A stretch of 34,633 bases of DNA from an uncultured Bacteroidota bacterium (GCA_902783595.1 CACZRR010000019.1:1-34633); one strand, 5' to 3'; shown: positions 7,005 to 17,233, numbered from the stretch's first letter. The notes: a model not told the origin generated them from the letters alone. Numbers and translations: made by a program.

Positions 7005-8999
7005 ATGAGAAAGATTGTGTTTTTAATGGCTGCTATGGCTGTTGGAATGGCTGCTATGGCCCAAGAGAGACTGCTGCAGTGGGACCAGTTGATGGACCGT
7101 ACGCTGTACCCGCAGCGCGAGATGATGAGTTTTATTTTCGCTCCTGATGGTAAGACGGTAACCTACTATAAGGCCAGTGATAAGAAATTCTATGGTTACG
7201 ATGGGAAGAAGGAATTCGAGCTTAGCGAGGCGCAGCAGGATTGGCGTAAGCCGCAGGGGCACGATGCGAAGTTGGAGGAGCGTGTGGAGCTGAAGGAGGG
7301 GGGGCTCTATGTGGACGGACAGATGGTGGAGCGCGGCGACGGCTACAATGTGGTGCTTGGAGAGAGTGTGCACCGCAATGAGTTCGGCATTGAGGGAGGC
7401 CTGTTTTGGTCGCCTCGTGGTAACAAGCTGGCCTTCTATCGTATGGATCAGAGCATGGTGGGAGATTACCCCATTGTCAATACCAAGAGTCGGGAGGCCG
7501 ATCTGAAGCCCATCAAATATCCCATGGCCGGTATGCAGAGCCACTGGGTGACTGTGGGAGTATGGGATGCTGCGACGAAGAAACTTGTCTATCTGAATAC
7601 TGCCCGTGACACCACGGTGCGCGAGCGGGAGATGTACCTCACCAATGTCGCATGGAGTCCCGACGAGAAATCGGTATACATTGCCAAGGTGAACCGTGAG
7701 CAGAACCATATGTGGTTGGAGCAATACGATGCTGCGACGGGCGATCGTGTGAAAGTTCTCTTTGAGGAGGAGAATGCCCGCTATGTGGAGCCATGTGAGC
7801 CTATGATCTTCACTCCCAAGGGGGACCAGTTCTTGTGGTTCTCAATGCGTGACGGCTACAAGCACCTGTATCTTTACAATGTCGACGGTACGCTGGTGAA
7901 GCAGGTTACCAAGGGGGAATATGAGGTTGAGGGCTTCATCCAGTTTGACAAGAAAGGACAAAATATCTATATTTACGCCAATAAGGGCAATCTGGCGGGT
8001 CGTGACGCATGGCAGGTGAACCTTAAGAGCGGCAAAATGGTGTGTCTCACTATGCAGGAGAACGGTCAGCACGGCACGCATAGTGTGGCGTTGAACGAGC
8101 AGGGTACGAAGTGGGTGGACGTGTGGAGCAGCGTGGATGTGCCGATGCGTGCCGACTTGCGTGACCTGGCGCATAAGACCCCGTTGCATACCTTCTATGT
8201 GGCGGAGAATCCGTTAAAAGACTACGCGATGCCTGGTGTGAAGCTTGGTACTATCAAGGCTGCCGACGGCAAGACCGACCTCTACTACCGTCTCGTCACT
8301 CCTCCCAACATGAAGGCTGGCGAGAAATATCCCACTTTGGTGTATGTGTATGGTGGTCCGCATTCGCAGCTTGTCACCGACAGTTGGCTGGCCGGAGGCA
8401 ATCTTTACTTCCTACGTCTTGCGCAGCAGGGCTATGTGGTTTTCACCGTTGACAATCGTGGTACCGACAACCGTGGCTTTGAGTTCGAGAGTTGCACCCA
8501 TCGACACCTTGGCGAGGTGGAGATGGCTGACCAGATGGAGGGCGTCAAGTTCCTCAAGAGTCTGCCGTATGTGGACGAGAACCGCATGGGTGTTGAGGGC
8601 TGGAGTTTTGGTGGTTTCATGACCATCACCATGAAGTTGGCACACCCCGAGGTCTTCAAGGTGGGCTGTGCCGGAGGTCCCGTTATCGACTGGAAATGGT
8701 ACGAGATCATGTATGGTGAACGCTATATGGATATGCCGCAAGAGAACCCCGAGGGTTATGCTGCTGCCTCGCTGCTTGACAAGGCGCAGAACCTTGAAGG
8801 TCGTCTGCTCGTCATCCATGGTTGCGAAGACAACACGGTGGTGTGGCAGCATTCGCTGGAATTCATTGAGCGCTGCATCAACAACCTCAAGCAGGTGGAC
8901 TACTTTGTTTATCCGCACCATGAGCACAATGTGATGGGGAGAGAGCGCCTGCACCTGTACCAAAAGATGTTCCAGTACTACGAAGATCACCTGAAGTGA
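7005..8999 (+). CDS. Dipeptidyl peptidase IV-type serine peptidase (S9)
   Basis: A 664-residue exported protein with signal peptide residues 1-19 (cleavage after AMA). The N-terminal region to about 420 fits the DPP IV beta-propeller. The C-terminal alpha/beta-hydrolase domain carries the S9 triad: Ser534 in GWSFGG, Asp609 in HGCEDN and His641 in HHEHN. The family removes dipeptides from peptide N termini, often X-Pro, in the periplasm or at the surface. It is somewhat shorter than typical DPP IV (about 720). In asaccharolytic Bacteroidota such enzymes feed di- and tripeptide uptake. It has its own promoter, and another promoter follows before the next gene. Confidence 0.93.
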   Translation: MRKIVFLMAAMAVGMAAMAQERLLQWDQLMDRTLYPQREMMSFIFAPDGKTVTYYKASDKKFYGYDGKKEFELSEAQQDWRKPQGHDAKLEERVELKEGGLYVDGQMVERGDGYNVVLGESVHRNEFGIEGGLFWSPRGNKLAFYRMDQSMVGDYPIVNTKSREADLKPIKYPMAGMQSHWVTVGVWDAATKKLVYLNTARDTTVREREMYLTNVAWSPDEKSVYIAKVNREQNHMWLEQYDAATGDRVKVLFEEENARYVEPCEPMIFTPKGDQFLWFSMRDGYKHLYLYNVDGTLVKQVTKGEYEVEGFIQFDKKGQNIYIYANKGNLAGRDAWQVNLKSGKMVCLTMQENGQHGTHSVALNEQGTKWVDVWSSVDVPMRADLRDLAHKTPLHTFYVAENPLKDYAMPGVKLGTIKAADGKTDLYYRLVTPPNMKAGEKYPTLVYVYGGPHSQLVTDSWLAGGNLYFLRLAQQGYVVFTVDNRGTDNRGFEFESCTHRHLGEVEMADQMEGVKFLKSLPYVDENRMGVEGWSFGGFMTITMKLAHPEVFKVGCAGGPVIDWKWYEIMYGERYMDMPQENPEGYAAASLLDKAQNLEGRLLVIHGCEDNTVVWQHSLEFIERCINNLKQVDYFVYPHHEHNVMGRERLHLYQKMFQYYEDHLK

Positions 9000-9064
9000 A
9001 CTTCGGGTTCAAAAGAATGTTTTGAGTTGTTGAAGGGGAGATGCTGTCAATAAATATTTTTTCG

Positions 9065-9072
9065 TATCTTTG
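9065..9072 (+). promoter_or_regulatory. Promoter -7 box for reverse rubrerythrin
   Basis: TATCTTTG preceded by TTTTTTCG, 36 bp before the ATG at 9109. It matches the extended form seen at other promoters in this window. Confidence 0.6.
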
Positions 9073-9108
9073 CACCCGTTATATTCATCCTAAAAATACA
9101 AAAAGATT

Positions 9109-9651
9109 ATGAGTAAAAAATTTATCTGCCCCGTGTGTGGCTACGTCTATGAGGGCGATGAGATGCCCGAGAAGTGCCCTATCTGCGGCAAACCGATGCA
9201 GGAAGTGAAAGAGGACATTAAGACTTGGGCTGCCGAGCATATCGTCGGCGTGGCCAAGGATGCTCCAGAAGACATCAAGATGGATTTGCGCGCCAACTTT
9301 GAAGGCGAGTGCAAGGAGGTGGGTATGTACCTGGCAATGGCTCGTGTGGCTCATCGCGAGGGCTATCCTGAGGTGGGTCTTTATTGGGAGAAAGCCGCCT
9401 ATGAGGAGGCAGAGCATGCAGCCAAATTTGCTGAGTTGCTGGGCGAGGTGCTCACCGACAGTACTGCCGAGAACCTGAAGATGCGTGTGGATGCCGAGTA
9501 CGGAGCCACAGCCGGCAAGACCGACCTTGCCAAGCGTGCCAAAGCTCTCAACCTTGACGCCATTCACGACACCGTGCACGAGATGGCCCGTGATGAGGCG
9601 CGCCATGGCAAAGCTCTCGAGGGATTGTACAATAGATACTTTAAAAAATAA
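9109..9651 (+). CDS. Reverse rubrerythrin (peroxide-reducing di-iron protein)
   Basis: A 180-residue cytoplasmic protein. The rubredoxin-type zinc-ribbon-like Fe site is at the N terminus (Cys7, Cys10, Cys23, Cys26), and a ferritin-like four-helix domain follows with EXXH-type motifs (EAEH near residue 103 and DEARH near 165). This order is the reverse of classical rubrerythrin and defines reverse rubrerythrin. These proteins reduce hydrogen peroxide and, in clostridia, oxygen, with electrons from NADH via reductases. It has its own promoter, and its stop is three bases from the GTG start proposed for lpxK. Confidence 0.93.
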   Translation: MSKKFICPVCGYVYEGDEMPEKCPICGKPMQEVKEDIKTWAAEHIVGVAKDAPEDIKMDLRANFEGECKEVGMYLAMARVAHREGYPEVGLYWEKAAYEEAEHAAKFAELLGEVLTDSTAENLKMRVDAEYGATAGKTDLAKRAKALNLDAIHDTVHEMARDEARHGKALEGLYNRYFKK

Positions 9652-9654
9652 GAA

Positions 9655-10767
9655 GTGAAGATCCGCACCACCATATCCTATCTGCTCTTTCCGCTGACCA
9701 TGTGGTATGCTGTGGGTGTGGCGGTGCGGAATTTTCTTTTTGAAGTCGGCATCTTGAAGCAGGAGGCGCCGCGTATCACCACCATCGGTGTGGGCAACCT
9801 GAATGCCGGTGGTAGCGGCAAGACCCCTATGGTGGAGTACCTGCTACGGCTGCTTGCCGACCACTATCGTGTTGCTGTGCTAAGCCGCGGATACAAGCGG
9901 AAGAGCAAGGGTTTTTTGCTCGATGATGGCAGCCATGATGCCGCCCTGCTTGGCGATGAGCCGTCGATGATAGCGTCCAAATATCCCCATGTGCAGGTGG
10001 CTGTCTGCGAGAAGCGCTTGGAGGGTGTGCGGCGGCTGATGGAGGGGGTAGGAATGGATGACGAAGAAGCCGCAGGTACTGACGGTGCTGTGCCGCAGCT
10101 TATTGTCCTTGACGATGTGTATCAGCATCGTGCCATCAAACCCAGCATCAATATTCTCCTCACCGAATACCACCATCCATTTTTCCGCGACCATATCCTG
10201 CCTTACGGGAACCTGCGAGAATTTTCCAAGGGTAAGAATCGTGCCGCCATCGTTATTGTTACGAAATGTCCGGCGAGGCTGAATCCAGTAGAGAAGCATA
10301 ACATCATTGCCGACTTGCGTCTGCGGAGCTATCAGAAAGTGTTTTTCTCATACCTTGAGTACGGCGATTTGCGCACCCTCGACGGCGAGGAGCGTCCTGT
10401 GGACTTAGAGCGTATGGACGGAGTGCTTGCCGTCACTGGCATTGCACATCCGAAGCCTATGATAGGAGAGTTGCGTCGCCAGTGCAAGGTGCAGCATCTG
10501 GCTTTCGGCGACCACCATGACTACACACAGGGCGACATTGACCGTATCGCCAAGGCCTACAAGGCGATGCCGGGGGATAACAAAATTATCATCACCACAG
10601 AGAAAGATGCTGCGCGTTTGCGTGGCAAGGTGGAAGGTTTGCCTGTCTATGTGTTGCCGGTGCGGATGGCATTTCACAAGGAGAACGACAAGGATTTTGA
10701 CCAGATTATAGAGTCGTCGGTCCGCGAGAATATCTCTTTTCTTTCCAAGCTTAGTATCTGGAGTTAG
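9655..10767 (+). CDS. lpxK: Tetraacyldisaccharide 4'-kinase
   Basis: A 370-residue protein, slightly longer than typical LpxK. It phosphorylates the 4' position of the lipid A disaccharide precursor at the inner membrane. The N terminus has the membrane-anchoring hydrophobic helix (about residues 5-28). The P-loop GNLNAGGSGKTP (47-58) with SRGYKRKSKGF after it is diagnostic for LpxK. The best start is GTG at 9655, three bases after the rubrerythrin stop; no in-frame ATG precedes the N-terminal helix. Co-transcription with the peroxide-defence gene is likely from spacing but makes no obvious functional sense. Confidence 0.93.
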   Translation: MKIRTTISYLLFPLTMWYAVGVAVRNFLFEVGILKQEAPRITTIGVGNLNAGGSGKTPMVEYLLRLLADHYRVAVLSRGYKRKSKGFLLDDGSHDAALLGDEPSMIASKYPHVQVAVCEKRLEGVRRLMEGVGMDDEEAAGTDGAVPQLIVLDDVYQHRAIKPSINILLTEYHHPFFRDHILPYGNLREFSKGKNRAAIVIVTKCPARLNPVEKHNIIADLRLRSYQKVFFSYLEYGDLRTLDGEERPVDLERMDGVLAVTGIAHPKPMIGELRRQCKVQHLAFGDHHDYTQGDIDRIAKAYKAMPGDNKIIITTEKDAARLRGKVEGLPVYVLPVRMAFHKENDKDFDQIIESSVRENISFLSKLSIWS

Positions 10768-10787
10768 GCTCTCGTGAGGGCGAAAAC

Positions 10788-11780
10788 CTATCGCTTGATG
10801 TGGGAGAGGAAGTCGAGGTCGATGCTCAGTGATACGAAGGGTTTCAGGAGCCAGGCTTTGGCTGTCACGTCGTCGATGCTGAGGCTGTTGCCGATGATGT
10901 CGGTGTCGTCGTAGCCATCTTTGAGTACCTGGTATTCGGCGATATTGAGTCCCGCAGTGAAATAGAAGAAGTCGACGAATCGGAAGCTGGCGCCGACGTA
11001 GAAATTCTTGAAGAGATTGCTGCCGCCGAATCCCACGTAGAGGCCGAGGTCGTAGGAGAAATCTTGGTCGAAGCGTCGGATCTGCAGTGCTGTGCTGTCG
11101 TGGCCTATGGTATGTGGTTTGTTGAAATATTTTGTCAGATCCCACAGCATCACAGAGGCTCCGGTGACGTAGTCGAACTCAATGCTACCCGCGTTGCGGT
11201 TGCTGATATAGCGGTCGTAGGTGCCATCTGTGGCGCCGGCCTTGAGTCGTATCTCCCATTGCGGGGTGCGATAGAAGCGCATAGCGATGCCTTGAATGGG
11301 GCGTATTTTTTTCTTGCGGTTGGTGACCTGAGCCATGCGTTCTTCTGCCTGGCGAGCGCGTTCGGCGAGGTATTTGTTCTCCTCCTGTCGCCGTACGGCG
11401 TCGATTTCTGCCACGCGCACTATAGAGCGTAGAGAGTCGACCACGCGGATGTAGTAATTGCGTTCGGTTTCGAATTTTTCTTTGTCGACGCCTCCTCGTG
11501 CAAGTATTTCACGGTAGAATACCTCCTTCTCCTGGTAGGCGCGCAGTGCCAGTGTATCCACTTCGCGGCGCACCACGGTGTCGGTGTGGATGACGTGGAT
11601 GGTGTCGGAGCGCAGGATGAAGAGAGTGTCGTGGAGGAGTATTGTGTCGCGGAGGATCAGTGTGTCCGTCTGTAGTGTGCCGATGGTAGCTGTCGCGATA
11701 GCGGCGTTGCTATCGGTGGGGTGTTGAGCCGCCATGGCGGTGGACAGCAGCAGGCATACTATGAGCAGCAGACGTTTCAT
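10788..11780 (-). CDS. Exported coiled-coil protein of unknown function
   Basis: A 330-residue protein I do not assign to a family. It has a signal peptide (about 1-18), then a stretch rich in Asp-Thr pairs (about 38-78, the pattern DT-L/I repeated every 7-8 residues). A charged, probably coiled-coil segment follows (about 80-155, many Glu/Arg), then a C-terminal part with alternating aromatic and polar residues and phrases such as [20 protein letters not shown] that suggest outer-membrane beta strands. It may be an outer-membrane protein with a periplasmic coiled coil. Its ATG overlaps the hisS stop (ATGA), so the two are translationally coupled. Confidence 0.8.
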   Translation of the reverse strand: MKRLLLIVCLLLSTAMAAQHPTDSNAAIATATIGTLQTDTLILRDTILLHDTLFILRSDTIHVIHTDTVVRREVDTLALRAYQEKEVFYREILARGGVDKEKFETERNYYIRVVDSLRSIVRVAEIDAVRRQEENKYLAERARQAEERMAQVTNRKKKIRPIQGIAMRFYRTPQWEIRLKAGATDGTYDRYISNRNAGSIEFDYVTGASVMLWDLTKYFNKPHTIGHDSTALQIRRFDQDFSYDLGLYVGFGGSNLFKNFYVGASFRFVDFFYFTAGLNIAEYQVLKDGYDDTDIIGNSLSIDDVTAKAWLLKPFVSLSIDLDFLSHIKR

Positions 11781-13129
11781 TGCAGCAGAGAGGCGAGAGA
11801 ATTTGCCGGTACGGTCTGTTGGCTTCCGTCAGCCATGTTCTTCAGCGTTACGGTGCCGTCGCGCATTTCGTTTTCGCCCACGAACGCCACGAAAGGTATC
11901 TGTTTGCGGTTGGCGTAGTCCATCTGCTTTTTCATCTTGGCAGCCTCTGGGTAGATGAGTGTGGCGATACCCTGGCGTCGAAGCTGGGCGGCCACGCGGA
12001 CGCAGGCAGCCTGTTCGGCGGGGCCGAAGTTGATAAACAGTACCCGTGCCGATTGTGAGAGGTCGGCGGGGAAGGCATTCAGTTCGGTGAGCACGTCGTA
12101 GATGCGATCGGCGCCGAAGGAGATTCCCACGCCGCTTACATCGGGCATACCGAAGATGCCTGTGAGATTGTCGTAGCGGCCGCCGCCCAAGATGCTGCCC
12201 ATCTGCACATCCTTGGCCTTCACCTCGAATATGGCGCCGGTATAGTAGTTGAGGCCGCGTGCCAGCGTCAGGTCGAGTTCTACGTCGCATTTCACGCCGG
12301 CACCTTCAATGTAACCAAAGAGTTCGCGCAGTTCGGCCACCCCTTTTTTGCCGGTTTCTGAGGCGGTGAAGAGCTGCTCGAGACGGTCTAACTTCTGGGT
12401 AGCGTTGCCGTCGAGGGTCATCACGGGGAGGAGCGCCGCCATCTGGTTGTCGTCGAGGCCACGTTCGCGCAGTTCGTCCATAACGCCGTCGTGACCTATC
12501 TTGTCCAGTTTGTCGATAGCCACAGTAATGTCCACAATCTTGTCGGGAGCGCCAATCTTCTCGGCGATGCCGGCCAGCACCTTGCGGTTGTTAATTTTCA
12601 TCACCACGTTGATGCCTAAGCGGTCGAACACCATATCGGCCATTTGTACCAGTTCCAGTTCGTTGAGCAGCGACGAGGAGCCAATCATGTCGGCGTCGCA
12701 CTGGTAGAACTCGCGGTAGCGTCCTTTCTGAGGGCGATCGGCGCGCCATACGGGCTGCAGCTGATAGCGGCGGAAGGGGAATACGATCTGGTCGCGGTGC
12801 TGCACCACGAAGCGTGCAAAGGGCACCGTCAGGTCATAGCGCAAGCCGCGGTCGCAGATGCGTGGCGCCACGCGGTGATAGTCCTCGTTGAAGTCGACGC
12901 CCTCCATGAAGTTGCCACTATTGAGCACCTTGAAGAGCAGTTTGTCGCCTTCTTCGCCATATTTGCCCATGAGGGTAGAGAGGTTCTCAAGAGCAGGGGT
13001 TTCTATGGGTTCGAAGGAAAAAGCCTTGAAAACCGACCGGATGGTGTCGAAAATATAGTTGCGCCGGGCCATTTCGCTGGGCAAGAAATCGCGTGTACCT
13101 TTAGGAATAGAGCATTTTACGGTTGCCAT
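11777..13129 (-). CDS. hisS: Histidyl-tRNA synthetase
   Basis: A 450-residue class II synthetase that charges tRNA-His. Motif 1/2 regions are visible (KGTRDFLP at the N terminus; [19 protein letters not shown]), together with the histidine-binding signature [16 protein letters not shown] and motif 3 ([11 protein letters not shown]). A C-terminal anticodon-binding domain begins about residue 355. The frame stays open to a TTG at 13153, but that codon lies inside the promoter -7 box. The ATG at 13129, giving [14 protein letters not shown], is therefore the start. The stop overlaps the next gene by 4 bases. Confidence 0.96.
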   Translation of the reverse strand: MATVKCSIPKGTRDFLPSEMARRNYIFDTIRSVFKAFSFEPIETPALENLSTLMGKYGEEGDKLLFKVLNSGNFMEGVDFNEDYHRVAPRICDRGLRYDLTVPFARFVVQHRDQIVFPFRRYQLQPVWRADRPQKGRYREFYQCDADMIGSSSLLNELELVQMADMVFDRLGINVVMKINNRKVLAGIAEKIGAPDKIVDITVAIDKLDKIGHDGVMDELRERGLDDNQMAALLPVMTLDGNATQKLDRLEQLFTASETGKKGVAELRELFGYIEGAGVKCDVELDLTLARGLNYYTGAIFEVKAKDVQMGSILGGGRYDNLTGIFGMPDVSGVGISFGADRIYDVLTELNAFPADLSQSARVLFINFGPAEQAACVRVAAQLRRQGIATLIYPEAAKMKKQMDYANRKQIPFVAFVGENEMRDGTVTLKNMADGSQQTVPANSLASLLQ

Positions 13130-13148
13130 AGTAGGTATGTTTTTGAGG

Positions 13149-13197
13149 TGCAAAAATACGAAAAAAAGGTGAATGGTCTTTTTTTCGTATTTTTGCA
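13149..13197. promoter_or_regulatory. Divergent promoters in a 19-bp inverted repeat (hisS / C25 peptidase)
   Basis: TGCAAAAATACGAAAAAAA (13149-13167) is the exact reverse complement of 13179-13197, with an 11-bp centre. Each arm contains a -7 box TATTTTTG: minus strand 13158-13151 for hisS, and plus strand 13188-13195 for the C25 peptidase gene. Leaders would be only about 15-20 nt. No TTTG at -33 is visible in either direction. Confidence 0.7.
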
Positions 13198-13218
13198 GTC
13201 AGTATTTATGTGACGGCC

Positions 13219-16200
13219 ATGGGATTGAGATCATACATTCTTTTGATAGTGTGTTTGGTAGCACCATTGACGGGATGGGGACAGACGTTGCCGTCGGCCA
13301 CTCTCGAGGTGAAGATGGACGAGACGACAGCCACGTTGTCGTTTGCCACCGACTGGTGTGATCCCACTCCCTGCGATGGAGGCTGGTATGAGATTGCTGT
13401 TGAGGGGATGTGCGGCGACTGTGGCGTTGTGGGTGCTCCCGCGTTGCCCACCATAAGTCATCTGGTGCGTTTGCCTGCCGGCAGCACAGTGTATCTTGAG
13501 GAGTGGCGAGGAACCGAGGGCATCGCCACATTACCTGTGGGAGAGCGCTTACGCCCCGTCCGCGAGGGGTGGTTCAAAGATATGCCACAACCTGCGCTGG
13601 TGGCCGACGAGGAACTCTATGGCACCAAACGATATTATCGTGCAGGAGAGCCTGTGGAGGTGGAGAACCTCGGCTGCATGGGCGACGAACAGATTTTCCG
13701 CATCACCTTGCATCCTTTTGCTGTTGACCATGGCGAAGGGCGTATATATTACTACCGTCGTATGGAGGTGACTCTTTCGTTCCACCGTACGCCTCTGCCG
13801 CAGGCTTCCGACGCGATGGGGAGACTGCTTATTGTGACGAGACACAAGTTTGAGGAAGGGTTGCGTGAGTTTGTTCGTTGGAAGCGCCAGGAGGGCTATG
13901 ATGTCACCACCCTTTATGCCACTACCCATCAGCGCGACAGTGTGCGGGCTTTGATACGTACGGTGGCGCGTCCTGACTACTTACTGCTGGTGGGTGATGC
14001 AGGGGAGTTGCAGTCTTTTGTGGCATCGGCTCCCAGCTTGGAGTTGGGCTCCCATATCACCGACCTGCCATATGCTGACTATACCGGTGACGGTCTTCCT
14101 GATGTGTGCTATGGTCGCTGGACGGTGAACAATGCTGCCGAGTTGTCTGTCGTGGTACAGAAAACGTTGCGTTATGAGCAGTTTTGCGATATGGACACTG
14201 CGCTGCTGCGCCGTACCCTCCTTGTCGCTGGGCAGGAGGGCACGCAGCCTGCCCCCATCACTACCAACGGGCAGGTCAACTACCTCAAGGACGAGTTGCG
14301 TGTGTCGCATCCTGAGATAGATACCCTCTGCTACTACAATCCCACGTCGGGCAACCAGTTGCCTGCCATTGTCGATGCTATTGGACATGGAGCGGGGCTG
14401 CTTAACTACACCGCCCACTGTACCGTGGGAGGGTGGACTCATCCTGCCTTGAGCATTGGCAGCATAGATACCCTTGAGGAGACGCAGCCCATGGTTTATG
14501 TCAATAACTGCTGTAAGAGCAATGACTTTGGGGGCACGTGCTTCGGTGAGCAGTTGCTACGTCAGGAGGGGGGAGGAGGAGTGGCTGTCATTGGTGCCAC
14601 CAATTCTACCCTTTGGGAGGAAGACTACTGGTGGGCTGTGGGACCCAAGCCTGTGCTCGGTTTGACACCAACCTACGATGCGGATAGGCGTGGCGCTTTC
14701 GATTGTTTGGCCGGCCGTTTCCCGACGGTGGCCACCTGTGGCGAGATGCTGCGCGAGGGCGGTGTGGCGGTGATGGCATCGGGGTCAAACTATATCAACT
14801 TTTATTGGCAGATATACTGCTTGCTGGGCGACCCTACCTTGCGGCCCTACATAGGGATACCTGATAGCATAGCTCTTGAGGTTGCAACGCCGGAAAGCGG
14901 TGCTACGACCCTTATGCTGCGCGGCACACCGGGGGCGTGGGTCACCGCGCTGCAGGACACTGTGTTCTTGGGGCGCTGCATGGTGGGCGAGGACAGCAAT
15001 GCTGTGATGCCGCTATGCCAAAGCATAGATACCCTATCGCTAATAGTGACCGCCACCGCTGACCATCTGCGGCCACGAATTGATACCCTTGCCCCTTCCG
15101 TCGGTGAGGTGCGTCTGATGGTGCGAGATCTTGTCACCAGTGACAGCAATGTTACCTTTACCCTATGTAACACTGGCGTTTCGGCGGTGGAAGACCTCGC
15201 TGTTGTGCTCCTGCAGCGGGCAGCCGATAGCGCCGCCGGCGCTGTGGTAGAGCTGGTATCCCAAAATGTGACGCTTGCAGCATTGTCGCAGATGTCGGTC
15301 ACGTTGCCCGTCACGGTCAGCGCCAGTGGCAGCCAATCGCTGTGGCAAGCCACGTTGCTTTTGGGAGACGATTTGTCGCTCCTCGTGCGTCATCGCCTCG
15401 CGGGGGGCTATCCTACCATCGTTCTGCACATGCTCGATAGCCAAGGCAGGGTGGCACACCGCCTCGTGCATAGTAGCAACTATCGGCTTGTGGCATCGGT
15501 GGAGGGCGATTACGATTCCGTACGTTTGCAGATTGACGACCTCAGTGTTGCCGACACTGTTTTCCCTTTTCTTACCGCCGACAGCCTTTGTTCACTTCAT
15601 GTGAGAGGTATGGTGTATAAAGGTGCCTGGCATAGTTGCGACGCTTTCTATCTTGCTGTGGGGAATCATACAGACGATTTTGAGCACGGCGCTGCCGCTT
15701 TTCCGTGGGGTCATAGCACCCCTGTGGCGTGGGAACTCGACAGCACGGAGAGTCATAGCGGACATTTCTCGCTGCGTTCCGGCGCGGTGGCTAAGGGAGA
15801 AAGTAGCACTCTGGATATAGATGTTGTCCTTGACGACCGTGACACGGTTGCTTTCTGGGTGAAGACAGAGGGCTCGTCGAGTGACAAGTTTACCTTTTAT
15901 ATTGATGGCAACTATTACCTCCCTGAGGCCTGGGGAAACTATGGATGGAATCGCCGTTCATATAGTCTCTCCGCCGGTCATCACCGTCTGGCATGGCGAT
16001 TCCGCCGTGGGAGTGACGATGGCAGCGGGAGGGCGTGGATTGACGATGTGCAGCTACCGCAATCGCGCTGGGCGGTGCGTCCTGGAAGTCTGTGTTCGTC
16101 GGAAAGCCTCGCTGTTGACCACAGCATCACCCCCCATCTCTCACTACGTGTTTATCCCAATCCCGCCCGTCAAGAACTGTTTGTGGAGAGTGATGTGCAG

Positions 16201-16362
16201 GGTGTCCTCGCTGTCTACGATGCTTATGGCCGCCTTGTGATTCAGCAAGCCCATCGTGGCAGCAGTCGCATTGATGTGGCTGCGTGGCGCGCGGGTTTCT
16301 ATCTGGTGACCCTCACGGAGGGGACCTCGTATGCAACACAAAAAATACTAGTAGAACGTTAG
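13219..16362 (+). CDS. C25 gingipain-like cysteine peptidase with T9SS sorting domain
   Basis: A 1047-residue secreted protein. The signal peptide is followed by a propeptide-like region (GAPALP, about residue 75) and the C25 caspase-fold domain, with likely catalytic His400 (NYTAHC) and Cys432 (second Cys of NNCCKSNDF). Beta-sandwich regions come next, with a jelly-roll/choice-of-anchor-like domain near 815-960 (DDFEHG...WIDDVQLP). The end is a type A type IX sorting domain (LRVYPNPARQELFVES...GFYLVTL), so export to the surface by T9SS with removal of the tail is expected. Substrate specificity cannot be read. The ATG at 13219 is preferred to a GTG three codons earlier. DUF4271 follows 9 bases later. 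Confidence 0.9.
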   Translation: MGLRSYILLIVCLVAPLTGWGQTLPSATLEVKMDETTATLSFATDWCDPTPCDGGWYEIAVEGMCGDCGVVGAPALPTISHLVRLPAGSTVYLEEWRGTEGIATLPVGERLRPVREGWFKDMPQPALVADEELYGTKRYYRAGEPVEVENLGCMGDEQIFRITLHPFAVDHGEGRIYYYRRMEVTLSFHRTPLPQASDAMGRLLIVTRHKFEEGLREFVRWKRQEGYDVTTLYATTHQRDSVRALIRTVARPDYLLLVGDAGELQSFVASAPSLELGSHITDLPYADYTGDGLPDVCYGRWTVNNAAELSVVVQKTLRYEQFCDMDTALLRRTLLVAGQEGTQPAPITTNGQVNYLKDELRVSHPEIDTLCYYNPTSGNQLPAIVDAIGHGAGLLNYTAHCTVGGWTHPALSIGSIDTLEETQPMVYVNNCCKSNDFGGTCFGEQLLRQEGGGGVAVIGATNSTLWEEDYWWAVGPKPVLGLTPTYDADRRGAFDCLAGRFPTVATCGEMLREGGVAVMASGSNYINFYWQIYCLLGDPTLRPYIGIPDSIALEVATPESGATTLMLRGTPGAWVTALQDTVFLGRCMVGEDSNAVMPLCQSIDTLSLIVTATADHLRPRIDTLAPSVGEVRLMVRDLVTSDSNVTFTLCNTGVSAVEDLAVVLLQRAADSAAGAVVELVSQNVTLAALSQMSVTLPVTVSASGSQSLWQATLLLGDDLSLLVRHRLAGGYPTIVLHMLDSQGRVAHRLVHSSNYRLVASVEGDYDSVRLQIDDLSVADTVFPFLTADSLCSLHVRGMVYKGAWHSCDAFYLAVGNHTDDFEHGAAAFPWGHSTPVAWELDSTESHSGHFSLRSGAVAKGESSTLDIDVVLDDRDTVAFWVKTEGSSSDKFTFYIDGNYYLPEAWGNYGWNRRSYSLSAGHHRLAWRFRRGSDDGSGRAWIDDVQLPQSRWAVRPGSLCSSESLAVDHSITPHLSLRVYPNPARQELFVESDVQGVLAVYDAYGRLVIQQAHRGSSRIDVAAWRAGFYLVTLTEGTSYATQKILVER

Positions 16363-16371
16363 AGCCGAAAA

Positions 16372-17202
16372 ATGTCCGATACCACTGTAAACTATACCCT
16401 TCAGCCCTTTTATCAATGGGATACGGCAGTTGTTGTGAGCACTCACGATGAGGCGATTGCCGGCATACCCCTCGATTCTATTTTTCCGTTGCGTGAGATG
16501 CCTGTTGTGAAATATCGTTCTTCGATGTTTCGCAGTCACAGCTTGCAGCCGTCCCATGTCGACCTCCAGAACCGGCCCGAGCCGATGGAGCCTTGGATTT
16601 TTGGTCTTGTGGTGCTTCTCACGGCATTGCTGGGCATCTACTATCGTTCCCGCGGTATCAAGATGAAATTGTTGCTCCACTCGCTCGTGAATCGTCACGC
16701 CCTCGATCGACTTATTTACGAGGGTGGCCTCAGCCGCCGTATTGCTTTGGTGCCTATGGGCATGATGCTCTGTGGTGCTGTTTCGTTGATGGTTTACATC
16801 TATGCTATGCAGCACATCGGTTTTATCGGTTTTCTGCTGCTTTTGGTGACGCTTATGGTAGCATATCTTCTGCGCAATGCAATCTGTCGAATGCTGGGTA
16901 ACATATTTGACAACCGCAATGCGGTTGAGGCATACATTACGAGCAACTATCTCTATCATTTGGTTCTTGCCACATTACTTGCTGGAATACTCTACCCTTT
17001 AGCTTGGTTGCCTGAGGGTCGCGATGCTATGTCGGTTGTGGTTGTTGTGCTCGTGGGTTTGGTGTTCCTAATGCGTTTCGTCCGGGGAATGAAAATATTT
17101 TTTGTCGAATCGATGGGGGCAAGATTATATCTTTTTTACTATCTTTGCATCGTCGAATTGATACCGGTATTAGCCCTTATGAGGTGGTTTATCGTACAAT
17201 AG
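16372..17202 (+). CDS. DUF4271 membrane protein
   Basis: A 276-residue protein with a soluble N-terminal part (about 1-75) and about six membrane helices. The C-terminal segment YLFYYLCIVELIPVLAL is typical of the DUF4271 family, found in Bacteroidota next to hemD. Its function is unknown. The position directly before hemD, rnpA and yidD is the usual one. A TATCTTTG at 17140-17147, inside the gene, resembles a promoter for hemD but also encodes a conserved family segment, so it may be chance. Confidence 0.88.
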   Translation: MSDTTVNYTLQPFYQWDTAVVVSTHDEAIAGIPLDSIFPLREMPVVKYRSSMFRSHSLQPSHVDLQNRPEPMEPWIFGLVVLLTALLGIYYRSRGIKMKLLLHSLVNRHALDRLIYEGGLSRRIALVPMGMMLCGAVSLMVYIYAMQHIGFIGFLLLLVTLMVAYLLRNAICRMLGNIFDNRNAVEAYITSNYLYHLVLATLLAGILYPLAWLPEGRDAMSVVVVVLVGLVFLMRFVRGMKIFFVESMGARLYLFYYLCIVELIPVLALMRWFIVQ

Positions 17203-17233
17203 GACAGGCGCTTGAAAAAAACTAAGACATTCG

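Noticed and set aside
13130-13153. Longer N terminus for HisS from TTG 13153
   Set aside because: The TTG is part of the -7 box TATTTTTG, so it would lie before the start of transcription; the ATG at 13129 gives the normal length.
17140-17147. TATCTTTG as a promoter for hemD
   Set aside because: It lies inside the DUF4271 gene where the residues are conserved in the family, and hemD follows only 31 bases after that gene, so co-transcription is enough.
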